Below are positions 17,869-25,475 of a stretch of DNA of 64,000 nucleotides, piece by piece (position 1 is the stretch's first letter; every line of letters starts with the position of its first letter). This DNA comes from Rhizobium glycinendophyticum (GTDB taxonomy: Bacteria; Pseudomonadota; Alphaproteobacteria; Rhizobiales; Rhizobiaceae). The notes under the pieces were generated by a model that was not told where the DNA came from, did no database searches, and was given only the letters and a program-made list of their open reading frames with translations. The stretch spans positions 124,001-188,000 of the forward strand of contig NZ_VFYP01000004.1 in NCBI RefSeq assembly GCF_006443685.1, written 5' to 3'. Position numbers and translations under genes: made by a program.

Positions 17869-18299
17869 GATATAGCCAGCACTTTGGGAGCAGGGCGTCC
17901 CCCATTTCTCCCGATCATCGGCGGCAGTGCCATTCGCGCTGCCGGGTCACGTCCTGTCTGGTCCAAGAATAGCCACGAGGGCGCCGGCTGGCGTCCTCAA
18001 TCTCGATCCTTCGAGACCGACAAGGCGCCCTCCCCGTGACGCTGTCGAGCGGCAGCGTCCGCGAATGAAAAGCCGATTGGCAGCTGACACCGTCTATGCC
18101 CGATCACACCTTTCCGCGTTGGCCACTGCCGTGTTGGAACTCTGTGGCTCGCAGCAGGGGAAGGTTGGCTACCGGTTCGGCACTGGTGTTGACAGCTGTC
18201 AACATCAAGGGAGCAGATGGCTGAAGGCAGGCCCTCGGATCGCGAGACCATTCGCGGTGCGGAGACCCGCCGCCGAGAAAACCAATCCGCCCTCCGCGC
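17869..18299. other. Gene-free stretch with one parS-like palindrome
   Basis: No credible protein frame is seen over 431 bases. The only clear signal is the 16-base palindrome at 18188-18203. Frames here are arginine/proline-rich shadows. Confidence 0.55.
18188..18203. repeat. parS-like palindrome, copy 1
   Basis: GTTGACAGCTGTCAAC is a perfect 16-base palindrome. It fits the published form for repABC centromere sites bound by RepB, GTTNNCNGCNGNNAAC. An identical copy lies 488 bases to the right at 18676-18691. No repA, repB or repC is in the window. Confidence 0.65.
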
Positions 18300-18560
18300 C
18301 TACAAAAGGTTCGCGTCTGTATCCCGGTAGCCGCGCCGACGCTTAACATGACATAGCCGGGCGGCCATGACCGGGGCATCTTCCACCCGCTCGACCAACT
18401 GCGTTCGGCTTTGGCCATGGGTGCCAATGCGCCCCCAATGGCGCCTCACGATGGTCTCGCCAAACAGGGTCTCCTCGATCGTCACGAGATAGAAGCGGGC
18501 CATATTCTTCGCGGGGTCGATACGGTGCAGGTGGATCGCATCAAATGTTCTCACTGTCAT
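18300..18560 (-). CDS. Small WGR-domain protein
   Basis: An 86-residue protein that is essentially one WGR domain: FYLVTIEETLFGETIVRRHWGRIGT contains the tryptophan-glycine-arginine core near residue 50. WGR domains occur in PARPs, MolR-type proteins and as stand-alone proteins in Rhizobiales plasmids; in PARP they help bind DNA ends. The ATG at 18560 (MTVRTFDAIHLHRIDPA) is the preferred start. It sits between the two parS-like palindromes. Confidence 0.78.
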   Translation of the reverse strand: MTVRTFDAIHLHRIDPAKNMARFYLVTIEETLFGETIVRRHWGRIGTHGQSRTQLVERVEDAPVMAARLCHVKRRRGYRDTDANLL

Positions 18561-18671
18561 GAAACGATTCTCGGCCGCCACGATCCGGCGGTCCAACGAC
18601 TAATTGGAATCGATTGGCCTTCTCCGATTCAAAATAGTGATGACTTCTTTCGTCGATCAGCTCTCGCTGGC

Positions 18672-18695
18672 AGCTGTTGACAGCTGTCAACAGCT
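18672..18695. repeat. parS-like palindrome, copy 2 (24-base perfect dyad)
   Basis: The 16-base core GTTGACAGCTGTCAAC at 18676-18691 is identical to copy 1, and here the symmetry runs four further bases each side (AGCT at both ends), making a 24-base perfect dyad. A chance match of two such palindromes within 0.5 kb is very unlikely. Confidence 0.68.
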
Positions 18696-18827
18696 CAAAG
18701 GCAGGGGCGCTCGAGCCGAAAGGGGCTTGCTTCCTCGACAAAGACGGAGATCATGTCGCCGCATCCTGCCAGGCGAGGACGCTTGAGAAACTCATCCGGC
18801 GACACAAGGCAGAACACGAGGAGCATC

Positions 18828-19643
18828 ATGGGAAGAATGGATGGTAAGATTGCAGTCGTGACCGGCGGCACGCAGGGGCTTGGTGCCGAAGTTGCGCGGC
18901 TCTTCGCGGAACGCGGTGCGGCGGGATTGGTAATCTGCGGACGCAGTGTCGAAAAGGGGCAGGGGAGGGCAAGAGACATTGGCGCACGCTACGGATGCCC
19001 GGTCGAATTTGTGTCAGCCGATCTGGAGCAGGTATCAGATTGTCGCCGGGTGATCGCTGCGGCAAAGACGCGGTTCGGACGGATCGACGCCTTGGTAAAT
19101 GTTGCCGCCATCACGGACCGTGGCACCATTTTGGACACTGACCCCGACTTGTTCGACCGGATGTTTGCCATCAATACCCGCGCACCATTTTTCCTGATGC
19201 AGGACACGATCCGGCTGATGATCGAGACAGAAACCGAGGGCACGATCGTCAACATCTCCTCCATGTCTGCCATGGCAGGCCAACCGTTTATTGCAGCCTA
19301 TTGCGCGTCCAAGGGTGCGGTCGACACCCTCACCCGTAACACCGCCTTTGCGCTCCTCAAGAACCGCATTCGGGTCAATGCCCTCAACATCGGCTGGATG
19401 GCGAGCGACGGCGAGGACCGCATCCAGCGGGTGCATCATGGCGCAGACTCCGACTGGCTGGAAAAGGCTGCCGCCCGCCAGCCCTTCGGGCGACTTGTGG
19501 ATCCGGCCGAAGTGGCGCGCGCCTGCGCCTATCTTTCGTCGAACGAATCCGGCCTGATGACCGGCGCCACTATCAACTTTGATCAATCGATCTGGGGAGC
19601 CTATGAAGACAGTCCGCATCCCAGGGCCGCGATGGCGCTCTGA
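18828..19643 (+). CDS. SDR-family oxidoreductase
   Basis: A 271-residue classical short-chain dehydrogenase. It has the cofactor loop TGGTQGLG near residues 13-20, the NVAAITD strand in place of NNAG, the catalytic serine in NISSMSAM and the YCASK active site near residue 160. The substrate is unknown. Start: ATG at 18828 after GAGGAG, with an alternative ATG at 18837. It is isolated, with no co-transcribed partner, downstream of the second parS-like site. Confidence 0.85.
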   Translation: MGRMDGKIAVVTGGTQGLGAEVARLFAERGAAGLVICGRSVEKGQGRARDIGARYGCPVEFVSADLEQVSDCRRVIAAAKTRFGRIDALVNVAAITDRGTILDTDPDLFDRMFAINTRAPFFLMQDTIRLMIETETEGTIVNISSMSAMAGQPFIAAYCASKGAVDTLTRNTAFALLKNRIRVNALNIGWMASDGEDRIQRVHHGADSDWLEKAAARQPFGRLVDPAEVARACAYLSSNESGLMTGATINFDQSIWGAYEDSPHPRAAMAL

Positions 19644-20116
19644 ACGGCGCGGGCTTGAAAAGCGCCTTGGCCTTTTTTACGTCTGGGGAGAGGGGCCAAG
19701 ACCCGGCAATGCCGTTCGCCTCCTCTCCTCCTCACAAGCAGGGTTGAGCCGGGGTCGTGAAGAAAACAAGGATCTAACCTGCCTATAGCCCTGCCTCACC
19801 ATGGACACGCAACGAGGGCGGAGGCAGGTATGGGTCCGGTCCACCTGCGCCCAGAAAGCGCTTGCAGAGAAGGAGCAGAGGCCCTGCCGGTTAGACGGAG
19901 CACCAAGCTGTGGATCGTATGAAAAGGACACCGTCCGACTGAAGGAAGTACTTTCTTAGACTACTCCTCCGCGATACAATCGAAGCATCTCCTGCAAGCG
20001 GGTCCGGACCGCGCAAATCACAACACGCCCTTATGCGGCACCGCAGGTTGAACACCCGGTAGCGAACCTTAAAGCCTTGCTAGCTTTCGTTTAATGATTC
20101 GTTTACCATCAATTCA
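19644..20116. other. Gene-free stretch before the RHE_PE00001-type gene
   Basis: Over 473 bases no frame has credible protein features. The last 60 bases are AT-rich and probably hold the promoter of the next gene. I see no repeat, RNA gene or hairpin worth naming. Confidence 0.5.
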
Positions 20117-21241
20117 ATGTCTTACGATCTGGCGAAATTGCCATTGCAACGCCTATTGCGCCCCCTTGTGGAGACCGGGGCTGCACTGGCGCGCCTCGAT
20201 GAGCGGGTATCGCGATCACCTGTCAGTGATGGCTGGATCGCGCGAATGCATTTTGCCGATGCCTGTGCATCCCTGTGGATCGACGGGGAGCTGGTACATC
20301 TCGAAGATCTCGTTCTCCATTCCACCGGCCACGATGTACGGGCGCCCAGTCACGAACTGACCATCGCCCGCGACGTTCTCAAATGCCGCAGAAGGATTGC
20401 TGGCCAGCCAGCCGATTGGGCATTGCAGCCTGAGGGGCTGCGCGCGTTGCGGGGGCAGGGCAGTATGGCACCGGAAACAAAGAGCAGCGCCGCAAGGCGA
20501 GACCCGACAGACATCGCGAGAGATGAAGAGTGGGGGCGTCCCACAGTCGCAGATCAGACCGATACGCTTGCGGCCGAGCTGGCCGCAATGGACACATTGC
20601 TCGCCCGGTCGAGCGCAACGATTGAAAATGCAACTACGGTGAAAGGCGTAACATCGCCCGACAAGGACCCGCTTCTCTACGACCAGGACTGGGATGAAGA
20701 TGCCCGGCTCGACGAATGGCGCGGCGTTCTGCGTCAGATTGAAGATCTGCCGGCGCTGCTCCAGGCGGTGATTGCTCTTGATGCCTGGAACGATATTGCC
20801 GTCCTGCAACATGCTCCTTGGCTGGGGCGGCTGCTGGCAGCCTCGCTGCTTCGCCGAGCGGGTGTGACGACATCGGCCCACCTCGCCGCCATCAATGTCG
20901 GCCTGAAGACGATACCCGTCGATCGCCGCCGCCATGGCCATCGAGATATTCGCCTCCTCGCTGTCCTGCAGGCCTTTCAGGCTGGCGCGGACATTGGGTT
21001 GAAGGAGCACGACCGGCTCGCACTCGCCCGCCAGATGATGGAGCGCAAACTTTCGGGTCGCCGCGCTTCGTCCAGGCTTCCAGACCTCATCGATCTCGTC
21101 ATTGCACAACCAATCATATCGGGCGGCATGATTGCCGAGGCCCTCGGCGTCACACCCCAGGCGGCTCGGCGGATCGTGACGGAACTTGGTCTGCGAGAGG
21201 TGACAGGGCGGGGACGGTTTCGCGCCTGGGGCATCATGTGA
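20117..21241 (+). CDS. RHE_PE00001-type plasmid protein (DUF1612 with C-terminal HTH)
   Basis: A 374-residue protein that matches, by its opening ([45 protein letters not shown], residues 24-68) the DUF1612 family found on rhizobial plasmids. The C-terminal part (residues 310-374) ends in a helix-turn-helix, [36 protein letters not shown] region. Its role is not known; the HTH suggests DNA binding. Many plasmids carry several copies, often near replication or transfer genes. The gene starts with little leader, as no clear Shine-Dalgarno sequence is seen. Confidence 0.8.
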   Translation: MSYDLAKLPLQRLLRPLVETGAALARLDERVSRSPVSDGWIARMHFADACASLWIDGELVHLEDLVLHSTGHDVRAPSHELTIARDVLKCRRRIAGQPADWALQPEGLRALRGQGSMAPETKSSAARRDPTDIARDEEWGRPTVADQTDTLAAELAAMDTLLARSSATIENATTVKGVTSPDKDPLLYDQDWDEDARLDEWRGVLRQIEDLPALLQAVIALDAWNDIAVLQHAPWLGRLLAASLLRRAGVTTSAHLAAINVGLKTIPVDRRRHGHRDIRLLAVLQAFQAGADIGLKEHDRLALARQMMERKLSGRRASSRLPDLIDLVIAQPIISGGMIAEALGVTPQAARRIVTELGLREVTGRGRFRAWGIM

Positions 21242-21283
21242 GCGGGCTCACAGGCACCTTGTCGCCAGGAAGCCTCGCGGCGC

Positions 21284-21787
21284 TCAGAGCGAGAGGCGCT
21301 TTTCGTCGTCGATCAGCGTCAGCCGGGCCGGCGGGACCTCACTCCATGTCCAAAGCACCAGGTTGAGATCAGTTGCCGTCGCTCCTGGCGCAAAGCTCCT
21401 TACCAACAGTCCGTGAAAACCTGCCGCAGCCAAGCGCCGTGAAAAGGCCTGAGTGGCGGCCTCGCCTATACTGTGCATCTGATCGCGCCAGGCGGGATCC
21501 GCGAGAGCCGAAGCGTCCATCCCTTCAACCTTTAGCGCCGCTTCATCCCGGCAGTCGAACACACGCTCTATGTCTGCGTCATACGACACCAGCGTTGTGG
21601 GTTGCAGACTTCCGGCCTGGTTTGCCTCGCGCAGCGCCGTCATTACCGAAAGGGAAGTGTAGAGTGCCTGTGTGCCCTTTCGATTGAAGCGGCCGCCATA
21701 AAGTTCCGCACCACGCCCTGACATGGGCGATCGGGCATAGATCGGGTTCAGCGCCCTATAGAGCGCCCCCTGAAATCGGATCGCCAT
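21284..21787 (-). CDS. RES-domain toxin (NAD+-consuming)
   Basis: A 167-residue RES family protein. The family residues are present: arginine in YGGRFNRKG near residue 33, glutamate in TALREANQ near residue 54 and the serine in LLVRSFAPG near residue 133. RES toxins destroy NAD+ by phosphorolysis or hydrolysis. The start lies one base after the antitoxin stop, the usual order antitoxin then toxin. Likely a plasmid or island stabilisation module. Confidence 0.88.
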   Translation of the reverse strand: MAIRFQGALYRALNPIYARSPMSGRGAELYGGRFNRKGTQALYTSLSVMTALREANQAGSLQPTTLVSYDADIERVFDCRDEAALKVEGMDASALADPAWRDQMHSIGEAATQAFSRRLAAAGFHGLLVRSFAPGATATDLNLVLWTWSEVPPARLTLIDDEKRLSL

Positions 21788-21788
21788 G

Positions 21789-22169
21789 TCAGGCGTGCAC
21801 GCCGGCGTCGACCGCGTCGATGTAATCGAGAACCTCTTCGGCGCGCCCGTCCCGAACGAGTTGCATCGCCGTCATGCCGGAAAATCCCGGAAGGGGTTCC
21901 GAGCGATACCAAGCATAGGCGACGAGAGCCGAGCCGAAGCGCGGTTCCAACTTGTTGACGATTTCCGTCATTTCCCGCAGGCGGCGCTGGGTCTTGTCCG
22001 AGCGGATCCGATCCTTGCGCTGGATAGCGTCCTTGCCGAGCCCGGCGGTTCGGGCGATCTCCTCGCTCGTCGTGCGCAGGACCTCCGCGATTTTGCGCGG
22101 CGAAAACAGTCCCTGGTCAGCATATTGCGCAAGTCCCACGTCTTCGGCTCCCGATCCTAATACGGACAT
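21789..22169 (-). CDS. Xre/MbcA/ParS-family antitoxin (DUF2384 at the C terminus)
   Basis: A 126-residue antitoxin with an N-terminal helical HTH-like region (GLFSPRKIAEVLRTTSEEIARTAGL, about residues 20-44) and a C-terminal DUF2384 segment (RSEPLPGFSGMTAMQLVRDGRAEEVLDYIDA) that in this family blocks the RES active site. I used the ATG at 22169; the frame upstream to 22202 crosses the inverted repeat that is probably the operator. Confidence 0.88.
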   Translation of the reverse strand: MSVLGSGAEDVGLAQYADQGLFSPRKIAEVLRTTSEEIARTAGLGKDAIQRKDRIRSDKTQRRLREMTEIVNKLEPRFGSALVAYAWYRSEPLPGFSGMTAMQLVRDGRAEEVLDYIDAVDAGVHA

Positions 22170-22170
22170 T

Positions 22171-22190
22171 CTGACGCAATATAGCGTCAG
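22171..22190. promoter_or_regulatory. Operator-like inverted repeat ahead of the antitoxin gene
   Basis: CTGACGC-AATATA-GCGTCAG has perfect 7-base arms and ends one base from the antitoxin ATG. On the minus strand its centre contains TATATT, a good -10 hexamer, 17 bases after a weak TTGTAT. The message would then start at or next to the ATG, so translation would be leaderless. Confidence 0.5.
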
Positions 22191-22315
22191 TTCAAGTGTC
22201 ATACAAGTTCCGATGACAGGACGAGGGGCAGAAGAGGCGTCGAGGCTGCACCGGGATCAGGGGAGGGTAGGGTCGCGAAAAGCCGGGCGCTTTTAGGATG
22301 CTACTCGTTTTTCCC

Positions 22316-22340
22316 GGAACCATCCGGGACACGCCTTGTT
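22316..22340 (+). promoter_or_regulatory. Probable EcfG (general stress) promoter of manganese catalase
   Basis: GGAAC at 22316-22320 is followed after 16 bases by TGTT at 22337-22340, one mismatch from GGAAC-N16/17-CGTT. Mn catalase genes are commonly part of the alphaproteobacterial general stress regulon, which supports the call. The leader would be about 110 bases. Confidence 0.45.
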
Positions 22341-22456
22341 CGAAGCCATGCCCAGCCGAGAGCATGGCAGGAGGTCCGGACATGAAACTGCAGTCGATTT
22401 TTTGAAGACAGCAGGTCTGCGGCGCTTCCAGAGGCACCCAACCAAGGAGCAGCCTG

Positions 22457-23281
22457 ATGTTTTATACCGATAACATTCTCCAGTTTCCCGTTCGTGTCGA
22501 ACGCCCCGACCCCCTCTTTGCCCGCGCCCTGCAGCAGGCCATCGGCGGTGTCGAAGGCGAAATCCGCGTGGCCATGCAATACTTCTTCCAGGCTTGCGGT
22601 GCACGCGGCAATCCGAAATTCCGTGACCTCCTCATGAACACCGCCGCTGAAGAGCTCGGGCATATCGAGATGCTGGCGACGGCGGTTGCCCTCAATCTGG
22701 AAGGCGCACCTTTGAAGCTTCGCGAAGAAGCGGCTGCCGACCCTGTGGGCGGTGCCGTGCTCGGCGGCATCAACCTGAAGAACCTTCTGTCTGCAGGTCT
22801 CTCGGCCATGCCGGTTGATTCTGACGGTGTGCCCTTCGACATGTCCCACATATATGCCAGCGGCAACATTGCGGCGGACATGACCGCTAACGTGGCGGCT
22901 GAGTCAACCGGTCGCGTCCTTGCCGTGCGGCTTTACAACATGACCAATGACCCCGGCATGAAGGAGATGTTGTCCTACCTGATTGCCCGCGACACCATGC
23001 ACCAGAACCAGTGGTTGGCCGCTCTGGAAGAGCTTGGCGGAGCGCAGGATGTATTCCCGATCCCCAACAGCTTCCCGCAGGAAGAGGAAAACCGCGAGTT
23101 CAGCTACGCCTTCCTGGGTTTCCAGAACGATGGCAGTGAGCCCGTTCAGGGCCGTTGGTCGGAGGGCCAATCGATCGATGGCAATGATACCTTCACCTCT
23201 CGTGCGATGAAGCCGATGGGCGAAAAACCCAATCTCGGTCGAGCCAAGCCCAGTAGCGGCGCCCAAGCCGAACAGCTCTAG
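22457..23281 (+). CDS. Manganese (non-haem) catalase
   Basis: A 274-residue di-manganese catalase. Likely metal ligands are E35, E66 and H69 (EELGHIEM) from the first helix pair and E149 and H182 (ARDTMHQNQW) from the second. It breaks down hydrogen peroxide without haem and is cytoplasmic. It is followed within 9 bases by a small exported protein gene. A stress-type promoter lies about 120 bases upstream. Confidence 0.93.
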   Translation: MFYTDNILQFPVRVERPDPLFARALQQAIGGVEGEIRVAMQYFFQACGARGNPKFRDLLMNTAAEELGHIEMLATAVALNLEGAPLKLREEAAADPVGGAVLGGINLKNLLSAGLSAMPVDSDGVPFDMSHIYASGNIAADMTANVAAESTGRVLAVRLYNMTNDPGMKEMLSYLIARDTMHQNQWLAALEELGGAQDVFPIPNSFPQEEENREFSYAFLGFQNDGSEPVQGRWSEGQSIDGNDTFTSRAMKPMGEKPNLGRAKPSSGAQAEQL

Positions 23282-23290
23282 GAGGCTCAG

Positions 23291-23689
23291 ATGAACCGAA
23301 GAGCTTTCGTCATGGCAACCGGCGGCGCGATGGCCGCCGGTGCGGCTGGCACAATGGGGCTGGCCGCCGAAAAAAACAAAGGTCCAAGCCCCCTGCGGCT
23401 GGGACCATCATACGTTACCAACAGGGAGCAGTTTGCCGAGATCCCTGATCTCGCTCCTGGCCACAGACTTTCGCTGCGCCGTCGGCCAGACCGGCGCTTT
23501 GACCCGGAAAGTGTCGAAGTGGTGAGTGAAAGCGGTGCCGCGATCGGGTTCCTGCCGCCCGCTTCGTCGGCAATGCTGGCAACCATGATGGATGAAGGGG
23601 GTTCGGCTTTTGCGCTCGTCGGGGACCATCCCAGGCAAGGTCAGCCGTTGGCAGTGGACGTATATTTCATCTTGCCCGCGCATGCTTGA
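23291..23689 (+). CDS. Tat-exported HIRAN-like protein
   Basis: A 132-residue protein with a twin-arginine-like leader (NRRAFVMATGG) and an Ala/Gly-rich hydrophobic stretch to about residue 26. The mature part has a RFDPESVEVVSESGAAIGFLPP strand pattern and a closing PLAVDVYFI strand that resemble HIRAN domains, otherwise known mostly as nucleic-acid-binding modules in helicases. An exported single HIRAN-like domain is unusual. It probably shares a transcript with the catalase. Confidence 0.65.
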   Translation: MNRRAFVMATGGAMAAGAAGTMGLAAEKNKGPSPLRLGPSYVTNREQFAEIPDLAPGHRLSLRRRPDRRFDPESVEVVSESGAAIGFLPPASSAMLATMMDEGGSAFALVGDHPRQGQPLAVDVYFILPAHA

Positions 23690-23774
23690 ACGATATCCAC
23701 GGTGTCAGGGTGCCAGCATGGTGCCCTGGTACCACCCATATAGCACCACGACACATCGCGACGAGGAGAAGCGC

Positions 23775-24158
23775 ATGCGCACGGCATTGGGACGGGTCCT
23801 GGGACTAGGATCATCGAAGACCGGCACGGAAGATTTCATCAAGGACAAGCTTCGGGCCGTGGCCCTGTTGATCCTGACCCCCTATGTGGTCGGACTTGCC
23901 CTCTGGCTCTTCGGCCGTCCGCTAGGCGAAATTCGCGCCGCTCTTGCTTCACCTCTCGTGTCGATCCCCATCGGCATTTTCATCGCCGTCAGCATCCTGC
24001 ACATGCAACTCGGGATGAAGACCATTATCGAGGACTATGTGCATCACGGCGTGAGCAAACACGCGCTGCTCTTTCTCAATTCGGCCTTCTGCATGGTTCT
24101 CGGAGCCGCAACCCTGTTCGCGCTGTTGAAGCTGGCGCTCGGCCTCGGGACGCCGTAA
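23775..24158 (+). CDS. SdhD-like succinate dehydrogenase membrane anchor, orphan copy
   Basis: A 127-residue protein with three membrane helices. The N-terminal MRTALGRVLGLGSSKTGTEDFI and the helix HMQLGMKTIIEDYVHH match the SdhD anchor of alphaproteobacterial complex II; the histidines in that helix are where haem b or quinone residues lie. Start ATG 23775 follows GAGGAG at 23763. No sdhC, sdhA or sdhB is nearby, so this is likely a paralogue of the housekeeping gene. Its partner subunits are unknown. Confidence 0.78.
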   Translation: MRTALGRVLGLGSSKTGTEDFIKDKLRAVALLILTPYVVGLALWLFGRPLGEIRAALASPLVSIPIGIFIAVSILHMQLGMKTIIEDYVHHGVSKHALLFLNSAFCMVLGAATLFALLKLALGLGTP

Positions 24159-24163
24159 CCCGA

Positions 24164-25345
24164 TCATCGCACTTCCGTCCAAAGTGTCTTCATCACCATC
24201 TCGGCCAGGCGCCGCCCGGAAAAGGTCGGCGGCCAGGCGAGGGTGAGCTTCAGGTCATAGGCCGGGTCCAAGGCGATCGCCGATAGCGGTTCCTCGACGT
24301 CGGCGAAGGACGCCTCCGGTAGCACGGCGAGAAAGCCGTGTTGAAGAACGAGGTTGACCAGGATCGGCAGAGAATCGATCTCCACCAGCGTCATCGCCTC
24401 CCGCTCGGGCTCCGTCATCAGCCCTTCTAAAAGATCGGAGAAGCGCTGACGCAGCCCACTGCGCTTGCTCGGCACGGCAATTGGCAGTCGTTGCAACAGG
24501 CTCCGCAGACTTTGCGCACTGTCGCTCATCAAGGCCGGATGCCCGACGACTGCGAGCCGAAGGCTTGCGACGACCTTTTGCTCCAGATGCGCGGGCACGA
24601 GGTCGGTGTCGAGCAAGGCAAGGTCGAACTGCCCGGTCTGCAGTCCGGCGAGCAGATCCTCGGCCGTTGTGCTGGAGATAAAGAGCGGCGTCTTCGGCCG
24701 CTCCGATAGCCAGCGGGCGGCAAGGGCCGCGAGTTGGCGCGCCGTCTCACTCTCATGTCCGAGCGGGATGATGGTGCCGAGTCGGAAGGTCGAGATGGTA
24801 CGGCGAAACGCGTTGTCGGCCTGTCCGGTCATGCTCTGCCAAGTGGTCTCCAACATTTCGGCGAGCACCATGAGTGCACGACCGGCCGATGTTGGCTGCG
24901 TGCCACGGCCGCTGCGCTCGAGGAGGGGCTGGCCGACCATTGCTTCGAGACCCGCGATCTGCCGCGACAGTTGCGGCTGGCCCGTCTGCAGACTTTGTGC
25001 CGCTCGCCGGATGCTGCCGGACCGCACGACCTCGCAAAACCGCCGCAAAGCGAGAAGGCTTATGGTGTTGGCCGGTTTGGAGCCCGGTCCGGCAGGCGCA
25101 AAGAGGCCATGCACTCTCAGACAGATGTCGGCTGCTTGCTCAAGTTCCGATCGCAGGCGCTGCGCCTCGAGTGTGGGAGCACTTCGCGAGGGCGCCTTGA
25201 TGATCAAAGGCGTGGCGAGCGCCTTTTCCAGACGGGAAAGAGCGACAGATACGCTGGCAACGGGACGTCCTAGCGCACGCGCAGCCTGACGCAGTCCGCC
25301 TGTCGTCAAAACCGTGTGGCCGGCGATCAGCGTGAATGTATCCAT
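24164..25345 (-). CDS. LysR-type regulator with two helix-turn-helix domains
   Basis: At 393 residues it is about 90 longer than normal LysR proteins. Residues 97-150 are a standard LysR helix-turn-helix (LALRRFCEVVRSGSIRRAAQ), followed by a LysR substrate domain. The extra N-terminal part (residues 1-60) also reads as a LysR-type winged helix (GLRQAARALGRPVASVSVAL, LSRLEKALATPLIIK). It is divergent from the four-enzyme operon at 25476 and is its likely regulator, with the ligand probably a pathway intermediate. Confidence 0.85.
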   Translation of the reverse strand: MDTFTLIAGHTVLTTGGLRQAARALGRPVASVSVALSRLEKALATPLIIKAPSRSAPTLEAQRLRSELEQAADICLRVHGLFAPAGPGSKPANTISLLALRRFCEVVRSGSIRRAAQSLQTGQPQLSRQIAGLEAMVGQPLLERSGRGTQPTSAGRALMVLAEMLETTWQSMTGQADNAFRRTISTFRLGTIIPLGHESETARQLAALAARWLSERPKTPLFISSTTAEDLLAGLQTGQFDLALLDTDLVPAHLEQKVVASLRLAVVGHPALMSDSAQSLRSLLQRLPIAVPSKRSGLRQRFSDLLEGLMTEPEREAMTLVEIDSLPILVNLVLQHGFLAVLPEASFADVEEPLSAIALDPAYDLKLTLAWPPTFSGRRLAEMVMKTLWTEVR

Positions 25346-25475
25346 TCAGGCCCTCAGAAGACTGGGACACGGCTATCCGCATCCCCTGTTCAACATATGG
25401 GATATCCCGCTCCGACGATAAAACAATACACTTTCATCCCTCACGACACGCAGGGCGGTAGCAAGGGAGAAGGTC

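Noticed and set aside
17927..18346. 139-codon frame between the DMGDH-like gene and the WGR gene
   Set aside because: Arg/Pro-rich without domain; it overlaps the WGR gene on the other strand.
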